Origin: Candidatus Roizmanbacteria bacterium RIFCSPLOWO2_02_FULL_40_13
GTDB taxonomy: Bacteria > Patescibacteriota > Microgenomatia > UBA1406 > GWC2-37-13
NCBI GenBank assembly: GCA_001789965.1
Contig: MGBA01000001.1
Location: forward strand, 1 to 64,000
Length of the DNA stretch: 64,000 nt
Reading direction: 5' to 3'
Below are positions 41,502 to 50,167 of the stretch, one piece after another. The notes beneath the pieces were generated by a model that was not told the origin of the DNA, did not search any database, and worked only from the letters and a program-made list of their open reading frames with translations. Position numbers and translations under genes: made by a program. Every line of letters starts with the position of its first letter. The first letter of the stretch is position 1.

Positions 41502-43232
41502 CTAAAGATTTACTGCACTGTCGGCTAGACGTATTGCTGATTTCTCTGCATCAACTGAAGTTTTGGGAGAGAAAAAGTGCTTACTGAGTTTCTTGTAAGC
41601 GTTTTTCCAAAATTTAGGAGATCTCCAACTTACTTTAGTTTGGTTTGGGTCAAAATCTAAAAGATGACCAATAAGCTTCCATCCCATGTAAAAAAGATAC
41701 TTAAAGTCATGAAAACTCCGTATTCCCGCTAATTTTCTAAAAATATACTGCGGAGTCATAAAAGCCGAATAAAGATCCTGTTCGAGTTCATAAATCTTTT
41801 TAACAGGAAACGGTGTTTTCATGACGGACTGTCTCATGTCAAATTTATCGTAGTCGTCTGTCAGAAGCCAACCTTTTTCTTTACATTCCTGATAAAGAGG
41901 CGTTCCTGGATACGGGATAACTATTGTCGCTTGCATCGTCTCGTAATAGCCTTTTTTAAAGGCATATTTTGCAATAGCAATGGTTCTTTGTGCTTCCTTG
42001 TAGGTTTCCCATGGATACCCAAGCATGATGGTTATATGCGGATCTAGACCGGCTTTTCTTGCCATGCGGGGACCGTTAATGGCGTCAACTTCTTTGGTTC
42101 CCTTATCAAGCTTATCAAGGGTTCTTTGGTTTCCCGATTCCATGCCGTACAGAATAAATCTAAAGCGGGCTTTACCTAAAAGGTCGTAATACTCTTGGTT
42201 GAGGGCGTTAAACCTCATATTGCAGCCATAACACACTTTTTTATTGTAGCCGCTCTCGATTAGGAGCTCGCAAAATCTCTTTAATTTGGGTCCGATAAAC
42301 ATGGTTCCTGCATCATCAAAAATCTCTTTAACACCGTATTTATCCACTACGTGTTTTACTTCGGCAAATAATCGCTCTGGAGAAAAGCTTCGATATGATC
42401 CGAGCGGATTTATGGTGTGATCCCAGACACAGAACGTGCAACGGTTCCACCAACAGTCGCGTCCCGAATACATGTAGGTTGCCGGTGTATATTTATAATT
42501 GCCGTTTTCATAGGCGTAGAGTTCCCATCTGGTAAGATCGCGATCAACAAACGGCAGATCGTCAAGGTTGTGACGTAGCGATGTAGACCCGCTATTATGT
42601 ACGGTAGTACCGTTTTTTAATGTGTTACTTGCTGTTGGCTTTGCCTTTACATCTTTATTTGTTGATCTCCAATATACGCCGCCTTCAAGTTCCTCTCCCT
42701 TATATATATGATTGAGCAGATTTACGATGACAAAGTCATAATCTCCGCCTGTAATTGCGTAATCAACATTACTGTTTTCAAAAAGCTCAAGCGGAATGTA
42801 CGTAACATGATCCCCCACCCAAATCAGCTTAAGGTTAGGTAGTTTTTCCTTGAGATCATTGATTTGTTTCCAGTGGGTCTTCACGATCGGGGACTTGGTT
42901 TCTACCAGAAGATAGTCAGCCTTGCTTTTTTTCAGCTCCTCAATCCATACGTCGTATTCTTTTCGCTCAGAAATACCATCCATCCAGTAAACTTTGTATC
43001 CTTTATGCTGAAGATTTGAGGCTGCGTAGGCAGGAACCATGGGGTAGATATACGTGGCTGCATTGAAGTACTGAAATTGTCGGTTTTGAGAAAGAAGAGG
43101 TACTCCTTTAGCAGACTTGATTGGAGGATATCCGACAACTACTACAATATCCTTAAGACGCTTGATCTTTTCTCCGCGCGTGTTGGCAGTTTTCAGAAGA
43201 CCATTGACTGATCTTTTTTGAGACTTCGTCAT
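41502..43232 (-). CDS. B12-binding-domain radical SAM protein
   Basis: About 576 residues. Residues ~30-180 form a cobalamin-binding-like Rossmann domain (VVVVGYPPIKSAKG, IWVGDHVTY, YAITGGDYDFV). The iron-sulfur motif is GRDCWWNRCTFCVW with three Cys spaced C-x4-C-x2-C, one residue longer than the standard C-x3-C-x2-C. GMESGNQRTLDKLDKG and IMLGYPWET follow. Such enzymes do difficult methylations or rearrangements; substrate unknown. Two adjacent ATGs exist at 43235 and 43232; I chose the second because TATACT lies 7 bases before it. It shares the strand with the iron permease and ferredoxin genes, but the promoter suggests separate transcription. Confidence 0.8.
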   Translation of the reverse strand: MTKSQKRSVNGLLKTANTRGEKIKRLKDIVVVVGYPPIKSAKGVPLLSQNRQFQYFNAATYIYPMVPAYAASNLQHKGYKVYWMDGISERKEYDVWIEELKKSKADYLLVETKSPIVKTHWKQINDLKEKLPNLKLIWVGDHVTYIPLELFENSNVDYAITGGDYDFVIVNLLNHIYKGEELEGGVYWRSTNKDVKAKPTASNTLKNGTTVHNSGSTSLRHNLDDLPFVDRDLTRWELYAYENGNYKYTPATYMYSGRDCWWNRCTFCVWDHTINPLGSYRSFSPERLFAEVKHVVDKYGVKEIFDDAGTMFIGPKLKRFCELLIESGYNKKVCYGCNMRFNALNQEYYDLLGKARFRFILYGMESGNQRTLDKLDKGTKEVDAINGPRMARKAGLDPHITIMLGYPWETYKEAQRTIAIAKYAFKKGYYETMQATIVIPYPGTPLYQECKEKGWLLTDDYDKFDMRQSVMKTPFPVKKIYELEQDLYSAFMTPQYIFRKLAGIRSFHDFKYLFYMGWKLIGHLLDFDPNQTKVSWRSPKFWKNAYKKLSKHFFSPKTSVDAEKSAIRLADSAVNL

Positions 43233-43265
43233 CATCTATAGTATAGGCGCTTCTTTAAGTCAATG

Positions 43266-44087
43266 TCAAGCTGGGAGGCTATTCTTTTTTCTTTTAAAGA
43301 ATAAAAATCGAATCATGAAGAGTGTATAAGCAGAGTAAAAAACAAGCTGCATGGCATCCATTGTTTTAGTCAGTCCAAACACTATCTGTATCAGACTGCC
43401 CATAAAAGAAGACGTGTGTGGAATAAACGCGAGCGTAATTTTACCCATTTCCGGGAAAAAGCCCACCTCGGTGAATTCATGTGCACCCCGTCCCAGTAAG
43501 CCCGCGGCAAACAAAACAAGGAGAATACTTGTCGTTCTAAAGGCATAGTGTAGCGGAAGTTTTACGAGTGAGGTAAAGAGAGCAAAAGAAACAACCAGCG
43601 CAACTAGAGCTCCGCTAGTAAATCCTATAAAAATACTCGTTGGATTAGAAGAAAAATATATGGTCGAAAGAAATAATGCGATTTCGAATCCCTCCCGAAA
43701 AACAGCCGTAAAGACAAGGAAAAACAAGCCTTTCTGTTCCTCTGTCTCAATTTTTTCCTTAACGCTTTTGAGCAAATGAATTTTATACCGGGAAAACGAC
43801 TTATGTAAGAAAAAGACTGCCCATGTAATAAATACGGCAGAAAGAATCATCAATACACCCTCGATAAGTTCCTCTGTCCTTCCGGAATAGAGTTTTTGCA
43901 TCTGGAATCCCAAAAGACTCCCAATCCCAACCAGAGCAATACTCGCTACAGCGGCTGCCGTCGTCGCATATATCACTGTTTTTATCCCCTTCCCTTGATG
44001 AAGCTTCACGAGGATTCCCAATATTGTTACGACAATAAGCGCTGCTTCGATTACTTCGCGGAATGTAATGAGAAAAGCCGGTAGCAT
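43266..44087 (-). CDS. FTR1/EfeU family iron permease
   Basis: 273 residues, seven membrane helices. The two iron-binding REXXE motifs are present: REVIE at residues 10-14 and REGFE at 131-135. The family takes up iron together with a partner oxidase or EfeO/EfeB; no such partner is nearby. A radical SAM enzyme and a ferredoxin lie on either side. The promoter is TGG then TATACT (44104-44096) eight bases before the ATG, close to the leaderless spacing. Confidence 0.9.
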   Translation of the reverse strand: MLPAFLITFREVIEAALIVVTILGILVKLHQGKGIKTVIYATTAAAVASIALVGIGSLLGFQMQKLYSGRTEELIEGVLMILSAVFITWAVFFLHKSFSRYKIHLLKSVKEKIETEEQKGLFFLVFTAVFREGFEIALFLSTIYFSSNPTSIFIGFTSGALVALVVSFALFTSLVKLPLHYAFRTTSILLVLFAAGLLGRGAHEFTEVGFFPEMGKITLAFIPHTSSFMGSLIQIVFGLTKTMDAMQLVFYSAYTLFMIRFLFFKRKKNSLPA

Positions 44088-44109
44088 ATATTCTTAGTAT
44101 ACCAACAAT

Positions 44110-44358
44110 TTACTTAGGGTAAATTCTCTTTCCCTTTTGGTATACCTCTATAGCGATAGTAGGACAGGATTGAGCCGCAGCTATAATCTTCTCGAGTCTA
44201 TCCCAATTTCCTCCTTTTATGATTGCTATATTTTCTTTGTCGAGGTCAAAGGTGCTTGGAGCATATACGACACATGTCGCCGCACTGATGCACTTATCCC
44301 GGATGATCTTGATTTCGATATCGTCTTTTTTAACCGTTTGTATGTTTGGGTCAGTCAT
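44110..44358 (-). CDS. small ferredoxin, probably [3Fe-4S]
   Basis: 82 residues with three Cys likely to bind a cluster: Cys23 and Cys29 in CISAATC and Cys65 in QSCP. Where a [4Fe-4S] ferredoxin has the second Cys there is Ala, as in [3Fe-4S] types. It is a soluble electron carrier. Its partner could be the radical SAM enzyme at 41.5 kb or an oxygenase, but no direct evidence links them. It overlaps the stop of the GT2 gene upstream by 8 bases. Confidence 0.82.
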   Translation of the reverse strand: MTDPNIQTVKKDDIEIKIIRDKCISAATCVVYAPSTFDLDKENIAIIKGGNWDRLEKIIAAAQSCPTIAIEVYQKGKRIYPK

Positions 44359-45385
44359 ATATGCTTTGCGTTTTATCTATTCCTTTTCGGTATCCTTTTA
44401 TAAACATTATGCCATATGTTACATGAGTTAAAATAAGAACTCCCATGGCTCCCAAACCTATAATTGGGTTGCGGGTGTTAAAAATTGATTTTACAAAAAG
44501 ATGGCTCATTAGTAAACCGTAAGCGACCGCAGGAGCGAATGGAAGGAGAAAAACTTTAGAGTTAGGAAGTTTTAATAAACTTATAGCAAAATAATATAGT
44601 ACTAGTGCAATTAAATATAGAATAAAGAAAGTGGGAGCAAGATACGCAACATCCCTAGAGTTTTTGTCTCCATGTGCGAAAAAGGCGCCCCGATGGAATC
44701 CGTAATTCGCATGTTGTTTGAGAAAACCCTTTAGTTTATTTCTCCTATGGTGGTAAACAAGAATTGAAGGATCGTAAAGAATCCTTCCCTTTTCTTTTAC
44801 GATAAGATCATTGCAAAGCTTACTATCTTCACCAGGCCAGTAATCGCTATTAAATCCTCCAAGCTTCAAAAAGGTTTTTTTAAGAATTATGAAATTCATG
44901 GAAGGATAATCGTCGACATACCGCTTTTTCCCGGGTGTAAATCTATATGTAAATCCACCTGATCCAATCCACGTTTTCAAAACTTCATCAAAGATTTTTT
45001 CCCACAGATTGACTTCTTTTGGGATTGCCCCGGGTCCACATACCGCCAATGTTTTTTTTCCTTTGAACGATTTTGCGGCGTTTTCCAGCCAATGTGGATC
45101 AGGATATGCATCGTCATCCAAAAAGGCGATTATTTTTCCTTTTGATTCTTTAACTCCGATATCTCTTTTTTGCGCAGGCCGCGTAATCTTTCCCGTTGGG
45201 ATTATGCGCAATTTTTTATATCTCTTTAATAGCGTGATGTCATACAAAGAGGGGTTATTGGGAAGGACTAGTACTTCATAATTTTTATATGTTTGACGGA
45301 ATAATTCCGGAAGATTTTCATGAAGAAGGTAGTATGAAAGCGCTTTAACAGGAACGACAACAGAAACAAAGAGATTTTTTGCCAT
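44351..45385 (-). CDS. GT2 glycosyltransferase with C-terminal membrane helices
   Basis: 344 residues. The GT2 domain shows VSVVVPVKALSYYLL, FLDDDAYPDPHWLE as the donor and metal site, and FNSDYWPGEDSKLCNDL with its GED motif. After residue ~245 come three to four membrane helices, which make it a membrane-anchored polysaccharide synthase-like or lipid glycosyltransferase. It follows the next GT2 gene by 5 bases and is part of the minus-strand unit starting at 48083. Confidence 0.87.
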   Translation of the reverse strand: MAKNLFVSVVVPVKALSYYLLHENLPELFRQTYKNYEVLVLPNNPSLYDITLLKRYKKLRIIPTGKITRPAQKRDIGVKESKGKIIAFLDDDAYPDPHWLENAAKSFKGKKTLAVCGPGAIPKEVNLWEKIFDEVLKTWIGSGGFTYRFTPGKKRYVDDYPSMNFIILKKTFLKLGGFNSDYWPGEDSKLCNDLIVKEKGRILYDPSILVYHHRRNKLKGFLKQHANYGFHRGAFFAHGDKNSRDVAYLAPTFFILYLIALVLYYFAISLLKLPNSKVFLLPFAPAVAYGLLMSHLFVKSIFNTRNPIIGLGAMGVLILTHVTYGIMFIKGYRKGIDKTQSIYD

Positions 45386-45390
45386 GATTT

Positions 45391-46185
45391 TTATGTACGT
45401 ACAACCTTTAATCCTTTGGGTTTTGCAAGTTTCTTAGGCTGTTTACGATAGTGAGAGATAAAATTTTTACGATAATAAATAGAGAGAGTGTCAACAAGAA
45501 TGCCAACGATCGCTTTTAGCGTCGCAGCTGAAGTTACCGGCGACATACTGTAATCAAGTTTTATCGGAGCCTCGTATATCCGGTTAAATCCCAGCGTGTC
45601 TGCTGCAACTAGAAACTCAAGGTCTCCTGCAAACTGACGTTCAATTAGACGTGGAAGGATCTTTTCAAGAGCTCTTTTCTTAAACACCTTTATTCCAGCC
45701 TGTGTGTCGCGTACCTTAATACCAAACAACATTTTGACCATATAGTAGTATCCATAACTCAGAACTTTTCTTAATAAGGGATACTTTACCCGGGATGCAA
45801 GATGTCTTTTTGACCCCACGATAATGTCAGCATCATACCATTCCATATGCTCAAGCAGCATGGAGATTCCATTCGGGTCGATCTCCATTCCTGAATCAAT
45901 GAACATCACATAGTCCCCTTTTGCTTTGGTCATGCCGAGGCGAATAGCGTAGGACTTTCCTTGGTTTTTTATGTAAGCAAGTGTTAAAACTTTTGCCAGC
46001 GCTGCGTCCTTAATCTTCCTTAAAGATTTGTCGACAAGTCCGTCAATAACCGCAATGATTTCGTAATCATAACGAATGTTGTCGAGAACCGACTTGAGTC
46101 TCTTAATATTTTTTACGATCGTTCTCTCCTGTTTATAAACCGGAATAATAAGACTTAAGAAGTGGTTTGGTTGCTTTACTTCCAT
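45391..46185 (-). CDS. polyprenyl-phosphate glycosyltransferase-like GT2
   Basis: 264 residues, DPM1/GtrB-like: LIIPVYKQERTIVKNIKRL, NQGKSYAIRLGMTKAKGD, the catalytic VMFIDSGMEIDP, KVFKKRALEKILPRL, and the FAGDLEFLVAA with EAPIKLDY at the end. These enzymes load a sugar onto undecaprenyl phosphate and supply GT-C transferases. Several GT-C proteins here (6594, 8027, 12437, 39836) would need such a donor. The C terminus is basic. It overlaps the flippase stop by 10 bases. Confidence 0.87.
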   Translation of the reverse strand: MEVKQPNHFLSLIIPVYKQERTIVKNIKRLKSVLDNIRYDYEIIAVIDGLVDKSLRKIKDAALAKVLTLAYIKNQGKSYAIRLGMTKAKGDYVMFIDSGMEIDPNGISMLLEHMEWYDADIIVGSKRHLASRVKYPLLRKVLSYGYYYMVKMLFGIKVRDTQAGIKVFKKRALEKILPRLIERQFAGDLEFLVAADTLGFNRIYEAPIKLDYSMSPVTSAATLKAIVGILVDTLSIYYRKNFISHYRKQPKKLAKPKGLKVVRT

Positions 46186-47450
46186 TGGGGCATATTATAG
46201 AGAAATCTTGAGCTTGCCGCAATAAGATAGAGACAGGCCACACATAAAGAAAAGTAAATATTAAGAGTCATGATACTACTGATCTCCTTTGGTATGAGGA
46301 AAAGTAAAGTTGCGTATATAGGTATAGTAAGTGGTAAAAGTAATGAAAAATTGCTTTTTTTTGCAAGAAAGTAACTATTAATAAATGTAATCACAGAGTA
46401 TAACGAGCCAAAGATACTCGCTTGCGGAAGATAAGGAGAAACAGAAAGGAATCTTTTGCCGAAAAACATCTGAATAAGGAGTGTGGGGAAATACTTATAC
46501 GCAATAAAGCTTCCAAGGGCAACGAGAAAAAGAGCTCCGAGAGATAACAAAAGCACTTTTTCACTGCCTTCATGCCGTCTTTTACCGGAAAAGAATATGT
46601 AACTCACCGTAACAGCCGGACCGACGACATACGTAATAATCTTTGCCATCAAGCTCCACGATCCGTAAATACCAGTGCTGCCCGCGCTGAAGAACTTTTT
46701 TACAAAAATTACATCGAGATTATTAAATGAAGTAATTGCAAGAACGGAAAAAAATGTCACGATCACCTGCTTGTTGAATAAAGCATCTTTCAATCTTTTC
46801 TGGATTGCCGTTTTTTTTGGAGATATCGAAGAAACTACGTATTTTTTCATAAAGGTATGAAGTAGGAGTATTCCTGCAACGCCTGAAATTACCAGAAAAA
46901 CCACCATTGTTAAAAGTCCATCAACTCCTACGAGGACAAATATCGGTCCGAGGAGTTTTAACACAATTGCAGTTATACTTATAAGTGAAAATGAAAGAAA
47001 CAATCGTAACCCCTGGAAAATGGCTCCGTAAAATGCTCCGATAAAAGTAAGGATTGCAAGAGGTATGAGCGTATAGCTACTTATAGGAGAGAGGTTTGTC
47101 ACCCGCGGAATAATTGGAGAAAGTATTAAGGAAAGTATTATTAAAAACCACCAGCGTTTTACAAGAGCAAAAAACCAAGTCTGAAGAGAGAGAGCAAATC
47201 GTTCTGACTCGTGACCTTTTGATCCAACTTTTTGAATTACTACAAGAGTCATTACTATAGTTGGAACAGAAAAAATTGTTATATATGAGAATAGCGCGGT
47301 AATTTCACCAAATCCTGCAGGACCTAAAGCACGCGCTGCGAAAAAATTGAAAAGATAATTCAGGAAGCTTGAAATAAACGAAAAAACTGTAAAAACAAAA
47401 CCTCCTTGTACGAATTCATTTTTCCAGTATTTCGATAAGGTTTTCTTCAT
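46176..47450 (-). CDS. polysaccharide flippase, Wzx/MOP superfamily
   Basis: 424 residues with about 12 to 13 helices. N-terminal FVQGGFVFTVFSFISSFLNYLFN and RALGPAGFGEITALFSYITIF match the flippase pattern. This is the third one in the window and is grouped with two GT2 genes and a small secreted protein. Its ATG is 6 bases after the stop of the membrane-anchored protein upstream. Confidence 0.87.
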   Translation of the reverse strand: MKKTLSKYWKNEFVQGGFVFTVFSFISSFLNYLFNFFAARALGPAGFGEITALFSYITIFSVPTIVMTLVVIQKVGSKGHESERFALSLQTWFFALVKRWWFLIILSLILSPIIPRVTNLSPISSYTLIPLAILTFIGAFYGAIFQGLRLFLSFSLISITAIVLKLLGPIFVLVGVDGLLTMVVFLVISGVAGILLLHTFMKKYVVSSISPKKTAIQKRLKDALFNKQVIVTFFSVLAITSFNNLDVIFVKKFFSAGSTGIYGSWSLMAKIITYVVGPAVTVSYIFFSGKRRHEGSEKVLLLSLGALFLVALGSFIAYKYFPTLLIQMFFGKRFLSVSPYLPQASIFGSLYSVITFINSYFLAKKSNFSLLLPLTIPIYATLLFLIPKEISSIMTLNIYFSLCVACLYLIAASSRFLYNMPQWK

Positions 47451-47456
47451 GAGAGC

Positions 47457-48083
47457 TCATTCTATCACCTCTTCTCCTTCAAAGATTATATCACTGTCTC
47501 CAGCGCTTCCTCCCGATGAGTCTTCAGGAACAGCATTTGCAGGTGGAGGAGTAAGTGAAAAAGTCTTCACGACGGCCTCATATGCTTCCTTCCAAAAATT
47601 CTTATCATCTTCAGGGGTGACACTAATTGTGAACAACACTCCTTGGTCGAGGGATACGGTTACGGTCTTACCATCAGAAACAAATTGTTGAGCAGTAAGA
47701 TCTCCGAGTTTTATCTTTTTGACTTCGGAATCTTTTAATGTTATCTCGCTTGCCTTTTTCCATTGTTCAAAGGTTTTGAGGTCGGTTTGCGAAACAGTAA
47801 TATTAATTGAACCTTCAAGGTCTTCTGAGACGATCTCCAGTTTTGAATAAATATCCGGATCTTTTGTTTCTATGGTAGTAAGTTGAAGGTTGTCCGCATA
47901 GCTGAATTTAAATCCGGAAGAATCAGTAAACGTCTTCAGCTTTTTTGAAAGTGTCGGCTTGTCTTGGGTAAGATCCTGTTCTGGGGAAGGAGCGGGTCTA
48001 TTTCCCAGACTTTTGAAAATAAATACAAATGCACCGATCACCGCAAGAATAATAAGGATTACTACTACTTTTTTTTTCGTCAT
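47457..48083 (-). CDS. membrane-anchored extracytoplasmic protein, PsbP-like fold suspected
   Basis: 208 residues with a lysine-led N-terminal helix (about 4-24) and the rest outside. The soluble part has FTDSSGFKFSYADNLQL and a late FWKEAYEAVVKTFSL, a pattern I associate with small PsbP-like proteins of CPR genomes, but this is a weak match. It ends in an acidic, Ser/Gly-rich low-complexity tail. TGT then TATAAT ends 7 bases before the ATG, a leaderless arrangement. First gene of the unit with flippase and GT2 genes. Confidence 0.6.
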   Translation of the reverse strand: MTKKKVVVILIILAVIGAFVFIFKSLGNRPAPSPEQDLTQDKPTLSKKLKTFTDSSGFKFSYADNLQLTTIETKDPDIYSKLEIVSEDLEGSINITVSQTDLKTFEQWKKASEITLKDSEVKKIKLGDLTAQQFVSDGKTVTVSLDQGVLFTISVTPEDDKNFWKEAYEAVVKTFSLTPPPANAVPEDSSGGSAGDSDIIFEGEEVIE

Positions 48084-48090
48084 CGGATTT

Positions 48091-48099
48091 ATTATAACA
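48091..48099 (-). promoter_or_regulatory. extended -10 promoter, leaderless start at 48083
   Basis: TGT followed by TATAAT on the minus strand, then exactly seven bases (48090-48084), then ATG. Transcription is expected to begin at the start codon itself. Confidence 0.65.
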
Positions 48100-48148
48100 A
48101 GTATATCAAAGACTTGATTTCAATCATAATTTTGAGTACTCTAAGAGT

Positions 48149-48577
48149 ATGAAAAGAGTCATAGCTATTTCCCTTTTTCTTTTGGCTGTTGGAGTGTTTA
48201 ATAACCCCGTTGAAGCAAAAGGTATACTTCCTCAATTTAGAAATCTATCGGTTAAAGGTCGCGGGGTTGCAACCGGAGCTTTTGTTTCACCACGTATGCG
48301 AGCGGATAGACGAGCAATAGTCGTTGCATTTGGAAATCTAAAGAGCGTTCGAAGTGTAAGCTACGCACTGATCTATCAGACCGACAGTAGTCAAGAAGGT
48401 GCATCCGGCTCTATTGATTCTTCGGTAGGAAATAGCGCAACAAGAGAACTTCTTTTTGGAACATGTTCTGCGGGGGTGTGTCGGTACCACACTGGCATAA
48501 AAAATGCCAGGCTGGAGGTCACTACCTTTTTAAAGAACGGAAAAAAATCTATCAAGAGATTCCGCATCAGAGTTTAA
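48149..48577 (+). CDS. small secreted protein, unknown function
   Basis: 142 residues. The N terminus MKRVIAISLFLLAVGVF with EAKG after residue 20 is a signal peptide. The mature part has two Cys close together (FGTCSAGVC) that could form a disulfide, and a basic C terminus. A CATAAT box lies about 18 bases upstream. I do not recognise the family. It is divergent from the membrane-anchored gene at 47457 and convergent with the glycoside hydrolase gene, 6 bases away. Confidence 0.65.
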   Translation: MKRVIAISLFLLAVGVFNNPVEAKGILPQFRNLSVKGRGVATGAFVSPRMRADRRAIVVAFGNLKSVRSVSYALIYQTDSSQEGASGSIDSSVGNSATRELLFGTCSAGVCRYHTGIKNARLEVTTFLKNGKKSIKRFRIRV

Positions 48578-48583
48578 TCTTAT

Positions 48584-50074
48584 TTACGCAGCTTGTTTTA
48601 AAGATTCGTCCGCCAAGACGACTGCGTCGTGGACTCCCCACGCGATATTCCATCCTTGCCATTGACAGGCTCGGACTTTACCGTCTTCTGAATAAGGTCT
48701 ATAGCAGCCGTTATGTTTCGCACCACCATTTCCACCGTTATATCTTTTGTGCTCTTCTGTGTCATGGACGCCTGTCTCAGAAAAATTTTTCAAGTACTCA
48801 AGCAACAAGACATTTCCTTTTCTTACGTTATTTGCCCCTTCAACTTGACCAAAAGTTGCAATTCCTACTCCAGTTGCGCTCGTTGCATAAGGCCATTGAT
48901 CATCGTTTTCTCGATGATAAGCGCCGGTATATCCTTCAAACTGACCTCTCTCAAATGTTCTTATTCCTGCATGTTCATCAAAAAAAGCAGGATCGAGCAA
49001 TCGTGAAATAACATCCGGAATAAATTTATCATCAATAATTGATTCTTCATTAAAATCAGCCCAAAGACACAATCCTACGTTAATCGTTTGGTTTTTTATC
49101 TGTCTCCCTTTCCCGTCTATCCCTTGGGCAAAAAAGAACCCTTTTTCATCTCTTGTAAGGAATGCACTATTAAACGCACGTTTCAATCGATCGGCGTGCA
49201 TTCGTAACTCTCTTCTAAATTGAGAATCAGGATGTATTTCAGCCCATTCCCGCAACGTCTGCCACGCTTCAGCTTGGACCTCTACCAAGGCAATTGGATC
49301 GGGCGGAACATGACCTATTAAATTATTGTTTTTATCATAGACAGGGTGTGTATCTAGATTTCTGTCACCATGGAGGGTGGAATCCCAGCTGTCCATCCAG
49401 CCTTGGATTGTGAGTTTTCCATAGTTAAAGCTGAGCCAACCATTATTACTATCCATTTTTGCAATCATCCGCTTGAGAGCTTTGTCAGCGTGAGGTAAAA
49501 ATTCTTGGAATTCTGGAGAATCACGATGAAATAGCCGCGGGACCTGACCAAGAATGAGAGGAGCTGCATCAACGGAGTCGCGATTTATATAGCGCCCGTT
49601 CACACGCGCAAAAAAATCACTCGTTTTATCAATGTTCGGAGAGTCGGTAAAAGGATCTTCTTCATGTACGAAATCTCCATAATCGATTACCGTGCGCATC
49701 ACGAATGAAAAGAACGATGCTTTGGACTTCTCGTATAACGGTTCAAAAACGTTTCTAAGTCCTGGTAAAGATTTGGTAAGATTCAATAATTCATTTGTAC
49801 GACGAATTGCGTCTATCTCAAAGACTTGATCTCGTGAAAAAAAATGCTTGAAGAGTGGATCTAAAGAGGCAAATATTCCCTCTTTCACGATCAATCTATC
49901 CATTAAGGGAATCCCACGTTCTATGACCGAAGCGTATCGCTCTACTTCAGGTGATTGCGGCAAGAGGAGGGTCGATTCTGTTCTTCCAACGAAGGTATTT
50001 GGTACAGGTTGCAAACTATTCATGTCGAGTGGTTCTCTAAATCCAACACCTGGACGATGCTCGATTTTGGTCAT
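48584..50074 (-). CDS. glycogen-debranching-like (alpha/alpha)6 glycoside hydrolase
   Basis: 496 residues, no signal peptide. Fold marks typical of amylo-alpha-1,6-glucosidase C-terminal and related six-hairpin domains are GWMDSWDSTLHGD, VEVQAEAWQTL, DEKGFFFAQGIDG and WPYATSATGVGIATF. The family cleaves alpha-glucosidic links in glycogen- or maltodextrin-like substrates inside the cell. Candidate catalytic acids are among the Asp in GWMDSWD and the Glu of VEVQAE; I cannot choose. It has its own promoter and is divergent from lepA. Confidence 0.76.
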   Translation of the reverse strand: MTKIEHRPGVGFREPLDMNSLQPVPNTFVGRTESTLLLPQSPEVERYASVIERGIPLMDRLIVKEGIFASLDPLFKHFFSRDQVFEIDAIRRTNELLNLTKSLPGLRNVFEPLYEKSKASFFSFVMRTVIDYGDFVHEEDPFTDSPNIDKTSDFFARVNGRYINRDSVDAAPLILGQVPRLFHRDSPEFQEFLPHADKALKRMIAKMDSNNGWLSFNYGKLTIQGWMDSWDSTLHGDRNLDTHPVYDKNNNLIGHVPPDPIALVEVQAEAWQTLREWAEIHPDSQFRRELRMHADRLKRAFNSAFLTRDEKGFFFAQGIDGKGRQIKNQTINVGLCLWADFNEESIIDDKFIPDVISRLLDPAFFDEHAGIRTFERGQFEGYTGAYHRENDDQWPYATSATGVGIATFGQVEGANNVRKGNVLLLEYLKNFSETGVHDTEEHKRYNGGNGGAKHNGCYRPYSEDGKVRACQWQGWNIAWGVHDAVVLADESLKQAA

Positions 50075-50091
50075 ATATAGCCCTTAATTTC

Positions 50092-50121
50092 ATTCTAGAC
50101 ACTTCTTGTGGGGGTTGTCAA
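50092..50121 (-). promoter_or_regulatory. promoter of the glycoside hydrolase gene
   Basis: On the minus strand TTGACA (50121-50116) and TAGAAT (50097-50092) are 18 bases apart, the only near-consensus -35/-10 pair I found. The leader would be about 11 bases. Confidence 0.65.
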
Positions 50122-50146
50122 GTGTGTTTTGGAGCTAGGTATAAAA

Positions 50147-50155
50147 TGATATAAT
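50147..50155 (+). promoter_or_regulatory. extended -10 promoter of lepA
   Basis: TGA followed by TATAAT, 12 bases before the ATG at 50168, so the leader is about five bases. Confidence 0.6.
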
Positions 50156-50167
50156 TTGAGATACCTT

